A stretch of 64,000 bases of DNA from Gammaproteobacteria bacterium (GCA_012960755.1 DUAT01000039.1:81997-145996); one strand, 5' to 3'; positions 1-9,543 are shown, counted from the first letter of the stretch. Program-made: numbers and translations. Notes: generated by a model not told the origin, from the letters alone.

Positions 1-1
1 T

Positions 2-256
2 GTTACCCAGGATCTTCAATCACCACGGATATTCCTCATCGATTGCCCGTTTGGCCGCAAATTTGCCTGGCCAATACTTAAATATCGAAAAATCAAAGAC
101 CTCGGAAGTCTCGATGAACAAGCTCGCAAACATCTTAGTCGAACCGATCGACTGCGATTCTACAAACGCTACCGCGGCATTGAACGACTGGCTAAAATCG
201 ATAAGAAAACGATTCGTACGATGCTTGTGCGCTATGGTGGATCACCCCACGGCTGA
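2..256 (+). CDS. C-terminal part of a probable LPS core kinase (InaA/WaaP/Kdo-kinase type), 5' end outside window
   Basis: An open frame enters from before the window and ends at TGA 254-256, giving about 84 residues. The visible part is very basic and carries a segment R-T-D-R-L-R-F-Y-K-R-Y followed by a Lys/Arg-rich tail, which resembles the C-terminal end of lipopolysaccharide kinases of the InaA/WaaP family. The kinase core would lie upstream and cannot be seen. An overlapping 69-residue frame from 51 is a shadow. The glycan-modification genes directly downstream fit an envelope role. The family call is inference from a short tail, so the exact substrate (Kdo or heptose) cannot be stated. 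Confidence 0.45.
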   Translation, partial: VTQDLQSPRIFLIDCPFGRKFAWPILKYRKIKDLGSLDEQARKHLSRTDRLRFYKRYRGIERLAKIDKKTIRTMLVRYGGSPHG

Positions 257-383
257 ATAACAAGGCTCAATAAGAAGGCTGGGTAATTAATACTCGTCAA
301 GTTACAATCCAATCCCGCAACGGATACGTTCATCTTGGCGCAGCAACACCACACTGCAGTATCACCATATATAAGGGGTTTGA

Positions 384-2228
384 GTGAGTTGTAACATTCT
401 TGGCATATCTGCCTATTATCATGACAGTGCGGCGGCACTGGTACAGGACGGCGATATTATGGCCGCCGCCCAGGAAGAACGGTTCACTCGTAAAAAGCAT
501 GATGCAGCATTCCCCGCAGAAGCCATTCAGTACTGTTTAAGCAACGCCAACCTGCGTCTGAAAGACGTGGATTATGTCGTTTTTTATGACAAACCCCTGC
601 TAAAGTTCGAGCGTTTGCTGGAAACTTACCTGGCTTATGCACCCGTGGGATTTCGCTCTTTCGTTGCCGCTATTCCGATCTGGCTGAAGGAAAAACTTTA
701 CCTTAAGGCGACGCTCAAAAAAGCCCTTTCAGAACTCGGTGGCATCAAAGAAAAGGCATTGCCGCCGCTAATGTTTACCGAACATCATCAGGCCCACGCA
801 GCTTCTGCTTTTTTCCCGAGCCCTTTTGATAAGGCGGCAGTTTTATGCCTCGACGGTGTCGGGGAATGGGCCACCAGCAGTATCTGGAGGGGCGAGCACA
901 ATCAGCTCGTTCCCCAGTGGGAGATCGACTTCCCCCATTCCCTGGGATTGCTCTATTCGGCTTTCACTTACTACACCGGCTTTAAGGTGAACTCAGGAGA
1001 GTACAAATTGATGGGTCTGGCACCCTATGGCGAACCAAAATACGTCGACCAGATATTCGATAAGCTACTGGATCTGAAGCCGGACGGCAGCTTCCGTCTG
1101 GACATGCGTTATTTCAACTACGCTACCGGTTTGACCATGACAAATCAGAAATTCTCGGACTTGTTTGGCGCACCGGCAAGAACGGCAGAATCTGAGATTA
1201 CCCAGCGTGAGATGGATCTGGCACGTTCTATTCAGGTTGTTACGGAAGAAATTGTTCTCAAAATCGCCCGGGGTATTCACCAGGAACTCAAACTGGATAA
1301 ACTCTGCCTGGCAGGCGGCGTTGCGCTCAATTGCGTTTCCAATGGCCGCCTGTTGCGCGAAGGCCCATTCGAGGAGATCTGGATTCAACCCGCGTCAGGC
1401 GATGCGGGTGGCGCGGTCGGTGCTGCATTGGCAATATGGTATGAATATTTAGGACACCCACGACAAACCCAGGATCACGATTCAATGCAGGGCAGCTACC
1501 TGGGACCTCGCCCCGACAATAGAACAATCACCGACTACCTTGACTCTGTTAGCGCCGGGTACCGTCAAGTTGGAGATGACGAGCTCATTCCAGAGGTCGC
1601 CAACATCATCGCAGGGGGGAGTATCGTTGGCTGGTTTCAGGGACGTATGGAGTTTGGGCCCCGGGCTCTTGGTGGCCGCTCAATCATTGGTGACCCAAGA
1701 AGTATTGAAATGCAATCAGTGATGAACCTGAAAATAAAATACCGGGAATCTTTTCGCCCATTTGCCCCTGCAGTAAAAGCTGACAAGGTTTCTGAGTGGT
1801 TTGATTTCAATACCCGCAGCCCTTATATGCTGATGGTAGCTAATGTATCCAAAGACAAGTGTCTCGATATGACAGAAGAACAAAAACAATTGTTTGGGAT
1901 AGAAAAGCTCAATATACCCCGTTCCGAAATTCCTGCGGTGACCCATGTGGATTACTCAGCGCGTATCCAGACGGTGCACAAAGAAACCAACCCACGTTTC
2001 TATCAGCTACTGGACGCATTTGAAGCATTAACGAATTGCCCGGTGCTGGTTAACACATCTTTCAATGTCAGGGGCGAACCGATTGTCAATACCCCGGAAG
2101 ATGCCTATCGATGTTTTATGCGTACTGAAATGGATTACCTGGTAATGGAGAACGTTATCTGTTTTAAACAGGACCAGCCTGACTGGCAGGAATCAACGGA
2201 TTGGCAAACCGAGTTCGAGCTAGACTGA
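384..2228 (+). CDS. Carbamoyltransferase, NodU/CmcH/TobZ family
   Basis: A 614-residue protein of normal family length. The N-terminal Kae1-like half opens with ILGISAYYHDSAAAL, then QEERFTRKKHD and the metal-binding HHQAHA motif (about residues 132-137). The C-terminal half carries GRMEFGPRALGGRSI and a late VNTSFNVRGEPIV block. Family members transfer carbamoyl from carbamoyl phosphate to a hydroxyl through a carbamoyl-adenylate intermediate. The start is GTG at 384, behind a good ribosome-binding site (AAGGGG, 373-378). The stop overlaps the next start as TGATG. With the following SxtJ-like and DUF5989 genes it forms a coupled cassette. The acceptor is unknown; a surface glycan is inferred from the neighbours. 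Confidence 0.9.
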   Translation: MSCNILGISAYYHDSAAALVQDGDIMAAAQEERFTRKKHDAAFPAEAIQYCLSNANLRLKDVDYVVFYDKPLLKFERLLETYLAYAPVGFRSFVAAIPIWLKEKLYLKATLKKALSELGGIKEKALPPLMFTEHHQAHAASAFFPSPFDKAAVLCLDGVGEWATSSIWRGEHNQLVPQWEIDFPHSLGLLYSAFTYYTGFKVNSGEYKLMGLAPYGEPKYVDQIFDKLLDLKPDGSFRLDMRYFNYATGLTMTNQKFSDLFGAPARTAESEITQREMDLARSIQVVTEEIVLKIARGIHQELKLDKLCLAGGVALNCVSNGRLLREGPFEEIWIQPASGDAGGAVGAALAIWYEYLGHPRQTQDHDSMQGSYLGPRPDNRTITDYLDSVSAGYRQVGDDELIPEVANIIAGGSIVGWFQGRMEFGPRALGGRSIIGDPRSIEMQSVMNLKIKYRESFRPFAPAVKADKVSEWFDFNTRSPYMLMVANVSKDKCLDMTEEQKQLFGIEKLNIPRSEIPAVTHVDYSARIQTVHKETNPRFYQLLDAFEALTNCPVLVNTSFNVRGEPIVNTPEDAYRCFMRTEMDYLVMENVICFKQDQPDWQESTDWQTEFELD

Positions 2229-2641
2229 TGGCGAACCCAGTAGAAGTAATCCAACCGGACAAAGGTCAATTGCGGACCTTTGGTTTAATATTTGCCGGTA
2301 TCATTGTCGCTATTTTTGGTGTCGCACTACCACTGTTGTTGGACAGATCGACTCCAACCTGGCCGTGGATCATTGCCATCACGATGGTGGGCCTGGCGGT
2401 TGTAGCGCCCAAATTTCTAATCTACATTTACAAGCCCTGGCTTAAATTTGGTGCGGTCGCAGGCTGGATCAACACCCGAGTTATTCTGTTTGTCATGTTT
2501 TACGGATTGATCACGCCCACCGGGCTTATCATGAGACTATTTGGCTCAGATCCCCTGCGGAAGCGGTTTGAACCCGAGAGTGGCAGCTACCGTGTGACGA
2601 ACCAGCCACAGTCCAACGACCATATGGAGAAACCCTACTGA
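2228..2641 (+). CDS. SxtJ-like membrane protein
   Basis: The ATG at 2228 overlaps the stop of the carbamoyltransferase by one base (TGATG), so translation is probably coupled; an upstream in-frame start at 2201 would lie inside that gene. The 137-residue product has two hydrophobic segments near the N-terminus (about residues 16-36 and 43-65) and a third around 82-100. The GLITPTGLIMRLFGSDPL stretch is typical of SxtJ family proteins, named from the saxitoxin cluster but common beside carbamoyltransferases in many bacteria. The function is unknown. It may anchor or assist the transferase at the inner membrane. Confidence 0.8.
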   Translation: MANPVEVIQPDKGQLRTFGLIFAGIIVAIFGVALPLLLDRSTPTWPWIIAITMVGLAVVAPKFLIYIYKPWLKFGAVAGWINTRVILFVMFYGLITPTGLIMRLFGSDPLRKRFEPESGSYRVTNQPQSNDHMEKPY

Positions 2642-2793
2642 TGTGGGACCTGATAAAAGACCTCGCCGGTTTTATGGTAAAACGCAAAAAATACTGGTTG
2701 GCTCCCATCATCCTCGTCATGATGTTGCTGGGTGTGCTTATCGTATTCGGCGAGGGGTCGGCTGTAGCACCATTTATCTACACCCTTTTCTAG
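2641..2793 (+). CDS. DUF5989-type small membrane protein
   Basis: A 50-residue protein whose ATG again overlaps the previous stop by one base (TGATG, 2639-2643). It starts MWDLIKDLAGFMVKRKKYW and is followed by one transmembrane helix (about residues 21-38) and the tail APFIYTLF. This matches small proteins found directly after SxtJ-like genes in carbamoyltransferase cassettes. It is too short for many gene finders and easily missed. Its role is unknown; the conserved adjacency and double stop/start coupling suggest it forms a complex with the two preceding products. Confidence 0.8.
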   Translation: MWDLIKDLAGFMVKRKKYWLAPIILVMMLLGVLIVFGEGSAVAPFIYTLF

Positions 2794-2810
2794 CGAGACT
2801 CTGAAAAGGC

Positions 2811-2846
2811 CCCGCCAATGAGCCTTGAGCCAAAGATGCTGGCGGG
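2811..2846. terminator. Inverted repeat between convergent genes, possible bidirectional terminator
   Basis: The arms CCCGCCA (2811-2817) and TGGCGGG (2840-2846) are perfect complements with a 22-base loop. The repeat lies between the DUF5989 stop and the SGNH hydrolase stop. Neither strand has a clear run of T, so an intrinsic terminator is only plausible. Confidence 0.35.
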
Positions 2847-2847
2847 T

Positions 2848-4275
2848 TCATGGCTTCAGATAATTACCGATCATTGACGCCACGAGCTCGTTACCCGCGG
2901 GTGTCCAGTGTTGGTCATAAGTGTAATATGTTTGCTCACCAGCACTGCTCATCTGCTGTAACAATCTGGTTGCGCTGACAAATTCGATACCTGCCTGCTC
3001 GCAAAAATCGCGGAGGACATATTCCTGGCTACCCAGTTCAGCCACCAGTTTAGCCTTGAACTCCTTTGCTGGCGGCAATGACTTCTTGCGATAGGCAACG
3101 AACGACCTGATTTGTTCTGCGCTGACATTTTCTTCAACAAGGGGGAAAATCACATGAGGTTTGCTGGGTGCGTAAACAACCAACAGCCGGAATCCTTCAT
3201 CCCGGGCGACCTGCTCCATTTCCTCAAAAATGCCCTTTGCAAACTGCCATTCCCTGGATTGCCTGAATTCATCCTCGCTGCCGTAAAGATAACCCAGGCG
3301 TTTGGGTTTAAAGCCATAGTAGTCGGCTCCTGAACCGGTGCCGATTTGAACCGGCATCCAGCCCAGCTTCTCCTGGTACCCGGGTACAGTCGCATCTGCA
3401 TTTATCGCCTCGATGACCTCGCTGGACAGACGCCTTAGCCCGGCGGTGACCGGTGAATTTTTTGTCATTGTGGAAATTTTGTCCCCCAGGCTAATGTCTT
3501 CTGCCGCAAGCCTTGCTGCCTTGGTCCTGAAATCATTACCCTCATAAATCATGAATATGACGGTTTTCGGATTGAACTTCAGCCCCAGTTGCACGAAGTT
3601 GTTCAGGTAAACCTGGGGGTCTGAGCCTGACGCACCCAGGTTGTAAATGGATTGACCCAGCCTCTGGGACAACAACACCGACCACATCTGACTATCTGAC
3701 ACATTTGAGCCAGTGGTAAACGAATCACCAACAACGACGATGTCATAATTTTCCTGTAAATCCTTGTTCCGGTACCCATAGCGGTCTATGGTTAATTCAA
3801 TTTCAACCGGTCCATGGCCATCGGGCGCAGACGGATATGACCGATGGGTCAGTGGTTCGTCCTTAAATATGAGTTCATAAAACTGGTTCGGCCGCCGATA
3901 TCGAACCATCCCCTGTAACTGAACACCGTTTTTGGTTTGCGTCACTGATTCCTCAACATAACGAGGTGCGAGCAACCACTGACTGCCAAGAATCACCGTA
4001 AAAATACCCACAAATGTCGAGGTTAAAACCGCGATAACCTTGTAAACCATTGCACGCCCGAACTTCATATCCGAGAACAGCAGGTAAGCGAATCCTAACA
4101 ATATTAAGTTGAGTATAAATATCTGTCCGAATCGCTGGCGGGAGTATAAACCGAAGAGAATTTCCTCCTGTCTTGCGATCAGTTCAATCAGATCACTGGA
4201 CACAGTCCAGAGAAACAGACTCAGGAGGACAAAAAAAGAACCTGCAATTCTTCTGATTAGGGTTGGTCCGGGCAT
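2848..4275 (-). CDS. Membrane-anchored SGNH/GDSL hydrolase
   Basis: A 475-residue protein with three predicted transmembrane helices in the first ~120 residues and a large extracytoplasmic domain. The catalytic blocks are visible: VVVGDSFTTG (Ser in GDS, block I), a Gly block around NLGASGSDP, EGND (Asn, block III) and DQHWTPAGN (Asp and His, block V). SGNH hydrolases of this kind act as esterases or O-acyl transferases/deacetylases on glycans. It converges on the carbamoyltransferase cassette, and this combination recurs in other genomes from memory, so a shared polysaccharide or lipid substrate is likely. The first Met at 4275 fits the start of the first helix. Confidence 0.8.
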   Translation of the reverse strand: MPGPTLIRRIAGSFFVLLSLFLWTVSSDLIELIARQEEILFGLYSRQRFGQIFILNLILLGFAYLLFSDMKFGRAMVYKVIAVLTSTFVGIFTVILGSQWLLAPRYVEESVTQTKNGVQLQGMVRYRRPNQFYELIFKDEPLTHRSYPSAPDGHGPVEIELTIDRYGYRNKDLQENYDIVVVGDSFTTGSNVSDSQMWSVLLSQRLGQSIYNLGASGSDPQVYLNNFVQLGLKFNPKTVIFMIYEGNDFRTKAARLAAEDISLGDKISTMTKNSPVTAGLRRLSSEVIEAINADATVPGYQEKLGWMPVQIGTGSGADYYGFKPKRLGYLYGSEDEFRQSREWQFAKGIFEEMEQVARDEGFRLLVVYAPSKPHVIFPLVEENVSAEQIRSFVAYRKKSLPPAKEFKAKLVAELGSQEYVLRDFCEQAGIEFVSATRLLQQMSSAGEQTYYTYDQHWTPAGNELVASMIGNYLKP

Positions 4276-4492
4276 TTAAACTGAACCAGTGGCAAGTGCG
4301 TCTTCATTTAAAACAATGACCTGAAAATTCACCGCATTAAAGCACAATCGTTTGTTTTTTGGCAGATTGAGCAACTTCGAATTGGCGTGACGGGCATTTA
4401 CCCCCACGAATCAAATTTGTCACTCTGATTCCTCAGCCCAAGCACGCGTCGACACTGTTTCATTCCAGATTCTGCTAGAATCCACGTTTTCG

Positions 4493-5032
4493 ATGCGGCG
4501 AACTATTACCAATTGTGAAGCAATTTTAGTGAACAGCCATCTTCTTTCCACCGCATTGCCCAACGCCAGTATGATTCGCAGATTGGCTGCAATGGTATAT
4601 GACTTCTTCCTGATAATAGCGCTGTGGCTGTTCACCGGTTCAGTGCTGCTCGCGGTGTTTGGCACTTCAACGCCTACGGACGGCCAACTTCCCGAGGAAC
4701 CTGCCCTTGGTGCTATCTGGGTGCAATTGATTTGTTATCTGGAGATGTTCTGCTTCAACTTTTATTTCTGGCGGTTTAAGGGTCAAACCCTGGGAATGCA
4801 AGTCTGGAAGATTCGCGTGATGAATGAAGAAGGCGGCACCATCTCTGTCTGGCAAGCCTGCGTCCGGTTCGTTATTGCAACGATCAGCATCCCGCTGTTA
4901 GGAATTGGCCTGTGGTGGAGCTTGTTCTCAGCAGACCGCCTGACCTTGTACGACCAGTTCTCCCGGACGCGTACCGTCTATCTCGGAACTAAACCCTACG
5001 AATCAGAACAAGTAACAGACAAGCAGGTCTAA
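4493..5032 (+). CDS. RDD family membrane protein
   Basis: The product carries the RDD signature (MIRRLAAMVYDFF near residue 27) and four hydrophobic segments, with a conserved GQTLGMQVWKIRV loop and a YDQFSRTRTV tail. RDD proteins are small inner-membrane proteins; some have been linked to Na+/H+ exchange, but the function here is open. The start is uncertain: ATG 4493, GTG 4529 and ATG 4571 are in frame and none has a strong ribosome-binding site. A -10-like TAGAAT (about 4478) suggests a transcription start close to 4490, which favours 4493 or 4529. It is divergent from the SGNH hydrolase. Confidence 0.8.
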   Translation: MRRTITNCEAILVNSHLLSTALPNASMIRRLAAMVYDFFLIIALWLFTGSVLLAVFGTSTPTDGQLPEEPALGAIWVQLICYLEMFCFNFYFWRFKGQTLGMQVWKIRVMNEEGGTISVWQACVRFVIATISIPLLGIGLWWSLFSADRLTLYDQFSRTRTVYLGTKPYESEQVTDKQV

Positions 5033-5056
5033 GCCTATCTTTATCTCAGCTAAAGG

Positions 5057-6136
5057 CTATGCAGCACGCCTGAATAGTACATAGCCCACCACAAAGCACA
5101 GGATTATCGGGGCGAGGATGGCAATGACAGGCGCAAAGCCAAATACCATGCTGGCTGGTGACAATAGGTCGTGCAGAAACTTGAAGATTATTCCAATCAC
5201 CAGACCGGTCACCACACGCATCCCCATGGTGGACTCCCGTAGCGGACCAAAGATAAAAGAGATGGCGACAAATACCAGACCGATAGTGGCAAGGGGCTGC
5301 AGCAATTTTCGCCAGAATCCCAATTCATACTTGTTGCTGTTTAGTCCCTGGGCCTGCATGTAATTGATTTTCGCATTCAGTTCAGTAATTGACATCTTGT
5401 CCGGCTTGATCAGAACCTCTGCACTAATCAGCTTCGGCGTCAGCTCCGTATCCCAACGCATGCTGGCCAGATGTACAACAGAGGTCGTTCTTTCCTCAAT
5501 ATTTGTTACTGTCACATCTTCCAACAGCCAGTACTTCTCATTTTCACGCACATTGTGATAGACACCTCGCCTGGCAAACAAACTCCGGCTCAGGTGATTT
5601 CCGCCGTCAAAATAGTAATGGCTGACTCCCTGAATCACACCATTTTGACTCACCTCGGCAAAGTGCATAAAGACAGACCCTTCCCGATACCAGAAACCGA
5701 ATTCCGAAGTAACTGAGTCATCAACCGACATGGCCTTCGCCCGGTTAATGCGCGCGGTTTTTTCTACGTCAGGGAGTATATATTCGCCTACATACAAACC
5801 AACCACTACCAGCAACAGCGTGGGTTTCATCACATTCCAGAGGATGTACCAGGTCGATATACCCGCTGCGCGCATCACAATGAGCTCACTGTTGTTTGCC
5901 AGTATCCCCAGGCCTGCCAGGCATCCGATCAGGGCAGCATAAGGAATAGTGTCTACAAACAACCTGGGCAGGCTGAACAGGACGAAGATGACGGCCTGGT
6001 AGAAGGTATAGTTGTTTTTGATATCTTCTATCTGGTCAAGCAAGGTGAAGACACTCAGGATCCCCAGTAAACCAAAAATCGTCAGGCCGATTGTTGCAGA
6101 AATCGTTCCTCCAAGATAATAATCAATGCGTCTCAT
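5057..6136 (-). CDS. lptG: LPS export ABC transporter permease LptG
   Basis: A 359-residue inner-membrane permease. With LptF and the ATPase LptB it extracts lipopolysaccharide from the inner membrane and passes it to LptC. It has three helices at the N-terminus (starting MRRIDYYLGGTI), a periplasmic beta-jellyroll domain in the middle and three helices at the C-terminus ending FGPLRESTMGMR and the final hydrophobic stretch. Length and layout fit the YjgP/YjgQ family. The start overlaps the stop of lptF by 4 bases, as in most proteobacteria. Its stop lies 24 bases from the convergent RDD gene stop. Confidence 0.95.
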   Translation of the reverse strand: MRRIDYYLGGTISATIGLTIFGLLGILSVFTLLDQIEDIKNNYTFYQAVIFVLFSLPRLFVDTIPYAALIGCLAGLGILANNSELIVMRAAGISTWYILWNVMKPTLLLVVVGLYVGEYILPDVEKTARINRAKAMSVDDSVTSEFGFWYREGSVFMHFAEVSQNGVIQGVSHYYFDGGNHLSRSLFARRGVYHNVRENEKYWLLEDVTVTNIEERTTSVVHLASMRWDTELTPKLISAEVLIKPDKMSITELNAKINYMQAQGLNSNKYELGFWRKLLQPLATIGLVFVAISFIFGPLRESTMGMRVVTGLVIGIIFKFLHDLLSPASMVFGFAPVIAILAPIILCFVVGYVLFRRAA

Positions 6137-7257
6137 GTGCTGGTAGTCCCAGCCCTACGGCTTCCTTTGCCCCTCGATTGCAACTTGTCGACTATCCAAC
6201 CGGTTTTATACAAACCCAGGATTATCGTCAGGTAGGCAACATGCACCCACCACCAACCCAGGGCGACAGGAATCTGACCCTTCTCGATCGCTGATCTCGA
6301 TGCTGACAACAAAACAACATACAGAAAACACAAAATCATTCCCGGCAACAGGCGGGTGAACCTTCCTTGCCTTGCGCTGACTTTGCTCAGGGGTATGGCC
6401 ATCAGGGCAATAATCGGCACCATCAGGACCACTGACAGCCGCCACTGTAATTCTGAGAGGTTCCTCGGTGTGAGGTCTTCAATTAAATCCACGGTAGGCA
6501 CAGCCGAGCGTCGAAGCAGGCGTTTTTCAGCTTCCTCTTTTTCAATAAATTGTCCATATTCCTCATATTTAATGACCTGGTAATCTCGATCGCCCGGCTT
6601 GCCCTGGAAACGAGTGCCATTTTTCAAAACCAGAAAACGATTACCCTTGCCGTCCACGATGGTCTCACCCCGATCGGCTTTCACTGTAATCACATCCCTG
6701 GCATACAAGTCGTCTGGACCGAGCTCCTCATTGATAAACACTTCGATGAGTTCACGCTTGCTCTCCACCCGTTCTGCATAGGTCACCCGTTTACCTGAGT
6801 GCAGGGTTTGAAATCGACCCGCAGCGAGCACGTCAAATTCTGTCATGCTCCTTTGGTCAGTAAACAGGCGCTCAACCCGTTCTTCGCCAGAAGGTTTTAA
6901 CCACAAGGACAAAGTGGCGGTTAAAACCATCACGGCCAGTGACAGGGACAAGGTGATGCCAATTATCCGCAGGGGACTGATACCACAGGCTTCCAGCACG
7001 ACCATTTCACTGTCCGCATAGAACCGACCATAAGACATCATAATCGCGAGGAAGAAACTAATGGGGACGATTAATTCCAGAAAGCCGGGTAACCTGTAAG
7101 CCATGATCAGGAAGAGGATATCCTGGGTCAAATTACCCCTCGCAGCATCATCCAGGTAGGCGCTAAAACGCCAGCCCATAGAAATGACCAGTACGACACT
7201 GGCAACCACTATCATGGCGACAAAGACTTCTTTTGCGAAATATCGATACAGGATCAA
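6133..7257 (-). CDS. lptF: LPS export ABC transporter permease LptF
   Basis: A 374-residue permease and the partner of LptG. It starts MILYRYFAKEVF, with N-terminal transmembrane helices including LPGFLELIVPISFFLAIM, a periplasmic domain in which GRFQTLHSGKRVTYAE is the conserved LptF segment, and three C-terminal helices. The first gene of the lptFG operon, it is divergent from pepA with fewer than 100 bases between the two starts, the classical gammaproteobacterial arrangement. The promoter must lie in that gap, overlapping that of pepA. Confidence 0.95.
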   Translation of the reverse strand: MILYRYFAKEVFVAMIVVASVVLVISMGWRFSAYLDDAARGNLTQDILFLIMAYRLPGFLELIVPISFFLAIMMSYGRFYADSEMVVLEACGISPLRIIGITLSLSLAVMVLTATLSLWLKPSGEERVERLFTDQRSMTEFDVLAAGRFQTLHSGKRVTYAERVESKRELIEVFINEELGPDDLYARDVITVKADRGETIVDGKGNRFLVLKNGTRFQGKPGDRDYQVIKYEEYGQFIEKEEAEKRLLRRSAVPTVDLIEDLTPRNLSELQWRLSVVLMVPIIALMAIPLSKVSARQGRFTRLLPGMILCFLYVVLLSASRSAIEKGQIPVALGWWWVHVAYLTIILGLYKTGWIVDKLQSRGKGSRRAGTTST

Positions 7258-7350
7258 AACAAATTCAACAGATGTGTGCCGATAATGACCGGGCAGTTCA
7301 TAAACGTTATATTATCCACTTCACTCAATAGTATGTCTTTAGGAGTTTGC

Positions 7351-8856
7351 ATGGAATTCGGGACCAAATTCGGCAATCCGGTAAAAACCCGCAGCCAGTG
7401 CGTCATGGTTGGAGTTTATGAGAATCACCTCCTGACTCCAATGGCAACATTGCTGGATAAAGCCAGTGGGGGCTACCTGAGAAAGGTGCTGAAACGCGGT
7501 GATATCAAGGGCAAGGTAGGGCAGTCTGCCCTGCTCCACGACGTCCCTGGTGTGAACGCTCCGCGTGTCCTGCTGATCGGCCTCGGGAATGTCGATAATG
7601 CAGATGAGTCTCTATATATTCAGATCGTTACCAGCGCGATTGCGGCCTTGAAGAAAATACCGGCAAAGCACACCTTATGCTGTATTTTGGAAGCCAAAGC
7701 TGGCGATAAGGACCTGATGTGGAAAACCCGACGCCTGGTGGAGCAATATTTTGCCGGTACCTACAGTTTCAACCAAATGCGCGGCAATCCCGGCGAATCC
7801 AGTTTGCAGCTTGAAACCATTGATCTGCAGTTAGTAGACAAGACCGATGCAGCCACGGTGCAACAGGCCATATTTGATGCGAAAGCGGTCGCCATTGGGG
7901 TCGCTACCGCCAAGGACCTGGGCAACACACCCAGCAATATATGTACTCCTACTTATATAGCCGACGAGGCAAAAAAACTGGCGCAGACTTATGATTCCCT
8001 CACAACCAGGGTTCTCGACGAAAAGGAAATGGAGAAACTGGGCATGGGTTCCTTTCTATCCGTCGGTCACGGCAGTATTCAGCCCTCAAAGTTAATTGTC
8101 ATCCAGCATAAGGGGGCGAAACCCAAAGATGCACCCCATGTTCTTGTCGGCAAGGGTATTACGTTTGATACCGGTGGTATCAGCCTCAAGCCCGCAGGTA
8201 CCATGTACGAAATGATCTATGACATGTGCGGAGCAGCGAGTGTTTTTGGGGCAATGAAAACAGTTGCAGAACAACAGTTGCCAATTAATGTTGTAGGCGT
8301 TATTGCTGCTGCCGAGAATATGCCGTCTGACCGGGCTTCTCGCCCAGGTGACATCGTTACCAGCATGTCCGGGCAAACAATCGAAATCCTCAACACTGAC
8401 GCCGAGGGACGGCTGGTGCTTTGTGATGCACTGACCTATGTTGACAAATTCAATCCTGCCACCGTTATTGACGTTGCGACCTTAACAGGCGCATGTGTTA
8501 TGGCGTTAGGCTCTCACGCCACGGCGCTCTACGCCAATGACGACACTCTGGCAGACAACATTAACCTTGCAGGCGAAAACACATTTGACAGGGTCTGGCG
8601 GATGCCACTTTGGGATGCGTACCAGACACAACTCAATAGCGCATTTGCCGATATGGCTAATATCGGTGGACGAGAAGCCGGATCTGTCACCGCAGCCTGC
8701 TTTTTGTCCCGTTTCACCAAGAAATATCGCTGGGCTCACCTCGATATAGCAGGTACCGCCTATAAAGGTGGCGGTGTCCAGAAGGGTTCCACTGGGCGCC
8801 CTGTGACCTTGCTTACCCAATACCTGATGGATCGTGCGAACGAGCAAACAAGTTAG
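7351..8856 (+). CDS. pepA: Leucyl aminopeptidase (cytosol aminopeptidase, M17)
   Basis: A 501-residue two-metal exopeptidase. The C-terminal catalytic domain shows VGKGITFDTGGISLKPAG and the M17 signature NTDAEGRL, with Lys and Asp/Glu metal ligands present. In gammaproteobacteria PepA also binds DNA (XerCD recombination, carAB regulation); that role is not visible here. ATG 7351 is chosen over an earlier in-frame codon at 7276 because AGGAG (7341-7345) sits at the right distance and the protein then begins as the family does. First gene of the pepA-holC-(131 aa)-valS run. Confidence 0.96.
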   Translation: MEFGTKFGNPVKTRSQCVMVGVYENHLLTPMATLLDKASGGYLRKVLKRGDIKGKVGQSALLHDVPGVNAPRVLLIGLGNVDNADESLYIQIVTSAIAALKKIPAKHTLCCILEAKAGDKDLMWKTRRLVEQYFAGTYSFNQMRGNPGESSLQLETIDLQLVDKTDAATVQQAIFDAKAVAIGVATAKDLGNTPSNICTPTYIADEAKKLAQTYDSLTTRVLDEKEMEKLGMGSFLSVGHGSIQPSKLIVIQHKGAKPKDAPHVLVGKGITFDTGGISLKPAGTMYEMIYDMCGAASVFGAMKTVAEQQLPINVVGVIAAAENMPSDRASRPGDIVTSMSGQTIEILNTDAEGRLVLCDALTYVDKFNPATVIDVATLTGACVMALGSHATALYANDDTLADNINLAGENTFDRVWRMPLWDAYQTQLNSAFADMANIGGREAGSVTAACFLSRFTKKYRWAHLDIAGTAYKGGGVQKGSTGRPVTLLTQYLMDRANEQTS

Positions 8857-8995
8857 TTCTTGTCCGAAAATAGAATAGTGAGAGTTTTACCTCGGCGGCC
8901 CCTTCCTTCGGTATATGATTGATTTATATACGAACTTTATTAAGTAGGCTCATGATTTACCAATAATTATGACTATATGGACAGGAACTAGCTAA

Positions 8996-9448
8996 ATGAC
9001 AAGAATCGATTTTTATCAAATTGAGAGTAGAGAAGCGCCACTGGATTTTACTTGCCGACTCATAGACAAGATCTACCATCGCGGCCATCGAATCCATATC
9101 CACACTAACGACATCAGCCAATCAGAAGAACTGGATGATCTTATCTGGTCTTTTCGGCCCGATCGGTTCATTCCGCATAGCATCTTTGTAAAACCAAGAG
9201 ATGCAGGAACAAAAGATGAGGCCGAACAGCAGGATTTGGTCAAAATCTCTCACGAAGCAGAACCGGATCACCAGGATGTATTGATTAATATTTCCGGCAC
9301 CGTGCCGGATTTTTTCAGCCGCTTTGATCGGGTTGCAGAAGTGGTACCGCTGGATGAAAATAGCCGTGAAACTGCCCGGGTTAACTTCAAGTTCTATAAA
9401 GACCGCGGTTACCCATTACGCTACCATGCGTTAAAACAACGCGCCTAA
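8996..9448 (+). CDS. holC: DNA polymerase III subunit chi
   Basis: A 150-residue protein beginning MTRIDFYQI, with the chi-family segments LIDKIYHRGHRIHIHT, LDDLIWSFRPDRFIPH and the end FKFYKDRGYPLRYHAL. Chi binds SSB and, through psi, the clamp loader. The position between pepA and valS is the standard one. A 139-base gap separates it from pepA. A candidate partner psi subunit (holD-like) lies at 53.4-54.1 kb. Confidence 0.93.
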   Translation: MTRIDFYQIESREAPLDFTCRLIDKIYHRGHRIHIHTNDISQSEELDDLIWSFRPDRFIPHSIFVKPRDAGTKDEAEQQDLVKISHEAEPDHQDVLINISGTVPDFFSRFDRVAEVVPLDENSRETARVNFKFYKDRGYPLRYHALKQRA

Positions 9449-9543
9449 AAACACAATAACCAGCATGCACACCAGTACGCAGCCAAAGAAAACGTCCCCA
9501 GAGCGTACGAAAGAGCACGGCCAATGAACATGGAACTTACCTG

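Noticed and set aside
384..2793. Saxitoxin or antibiotic biosynthesis cluster suggested by SxtJ-like protein and TobZ/CmcH-like transferase
   Set aside because: No other biosynthetic genes are present; the trio is common in non-producers and fits surface glycan modification better.
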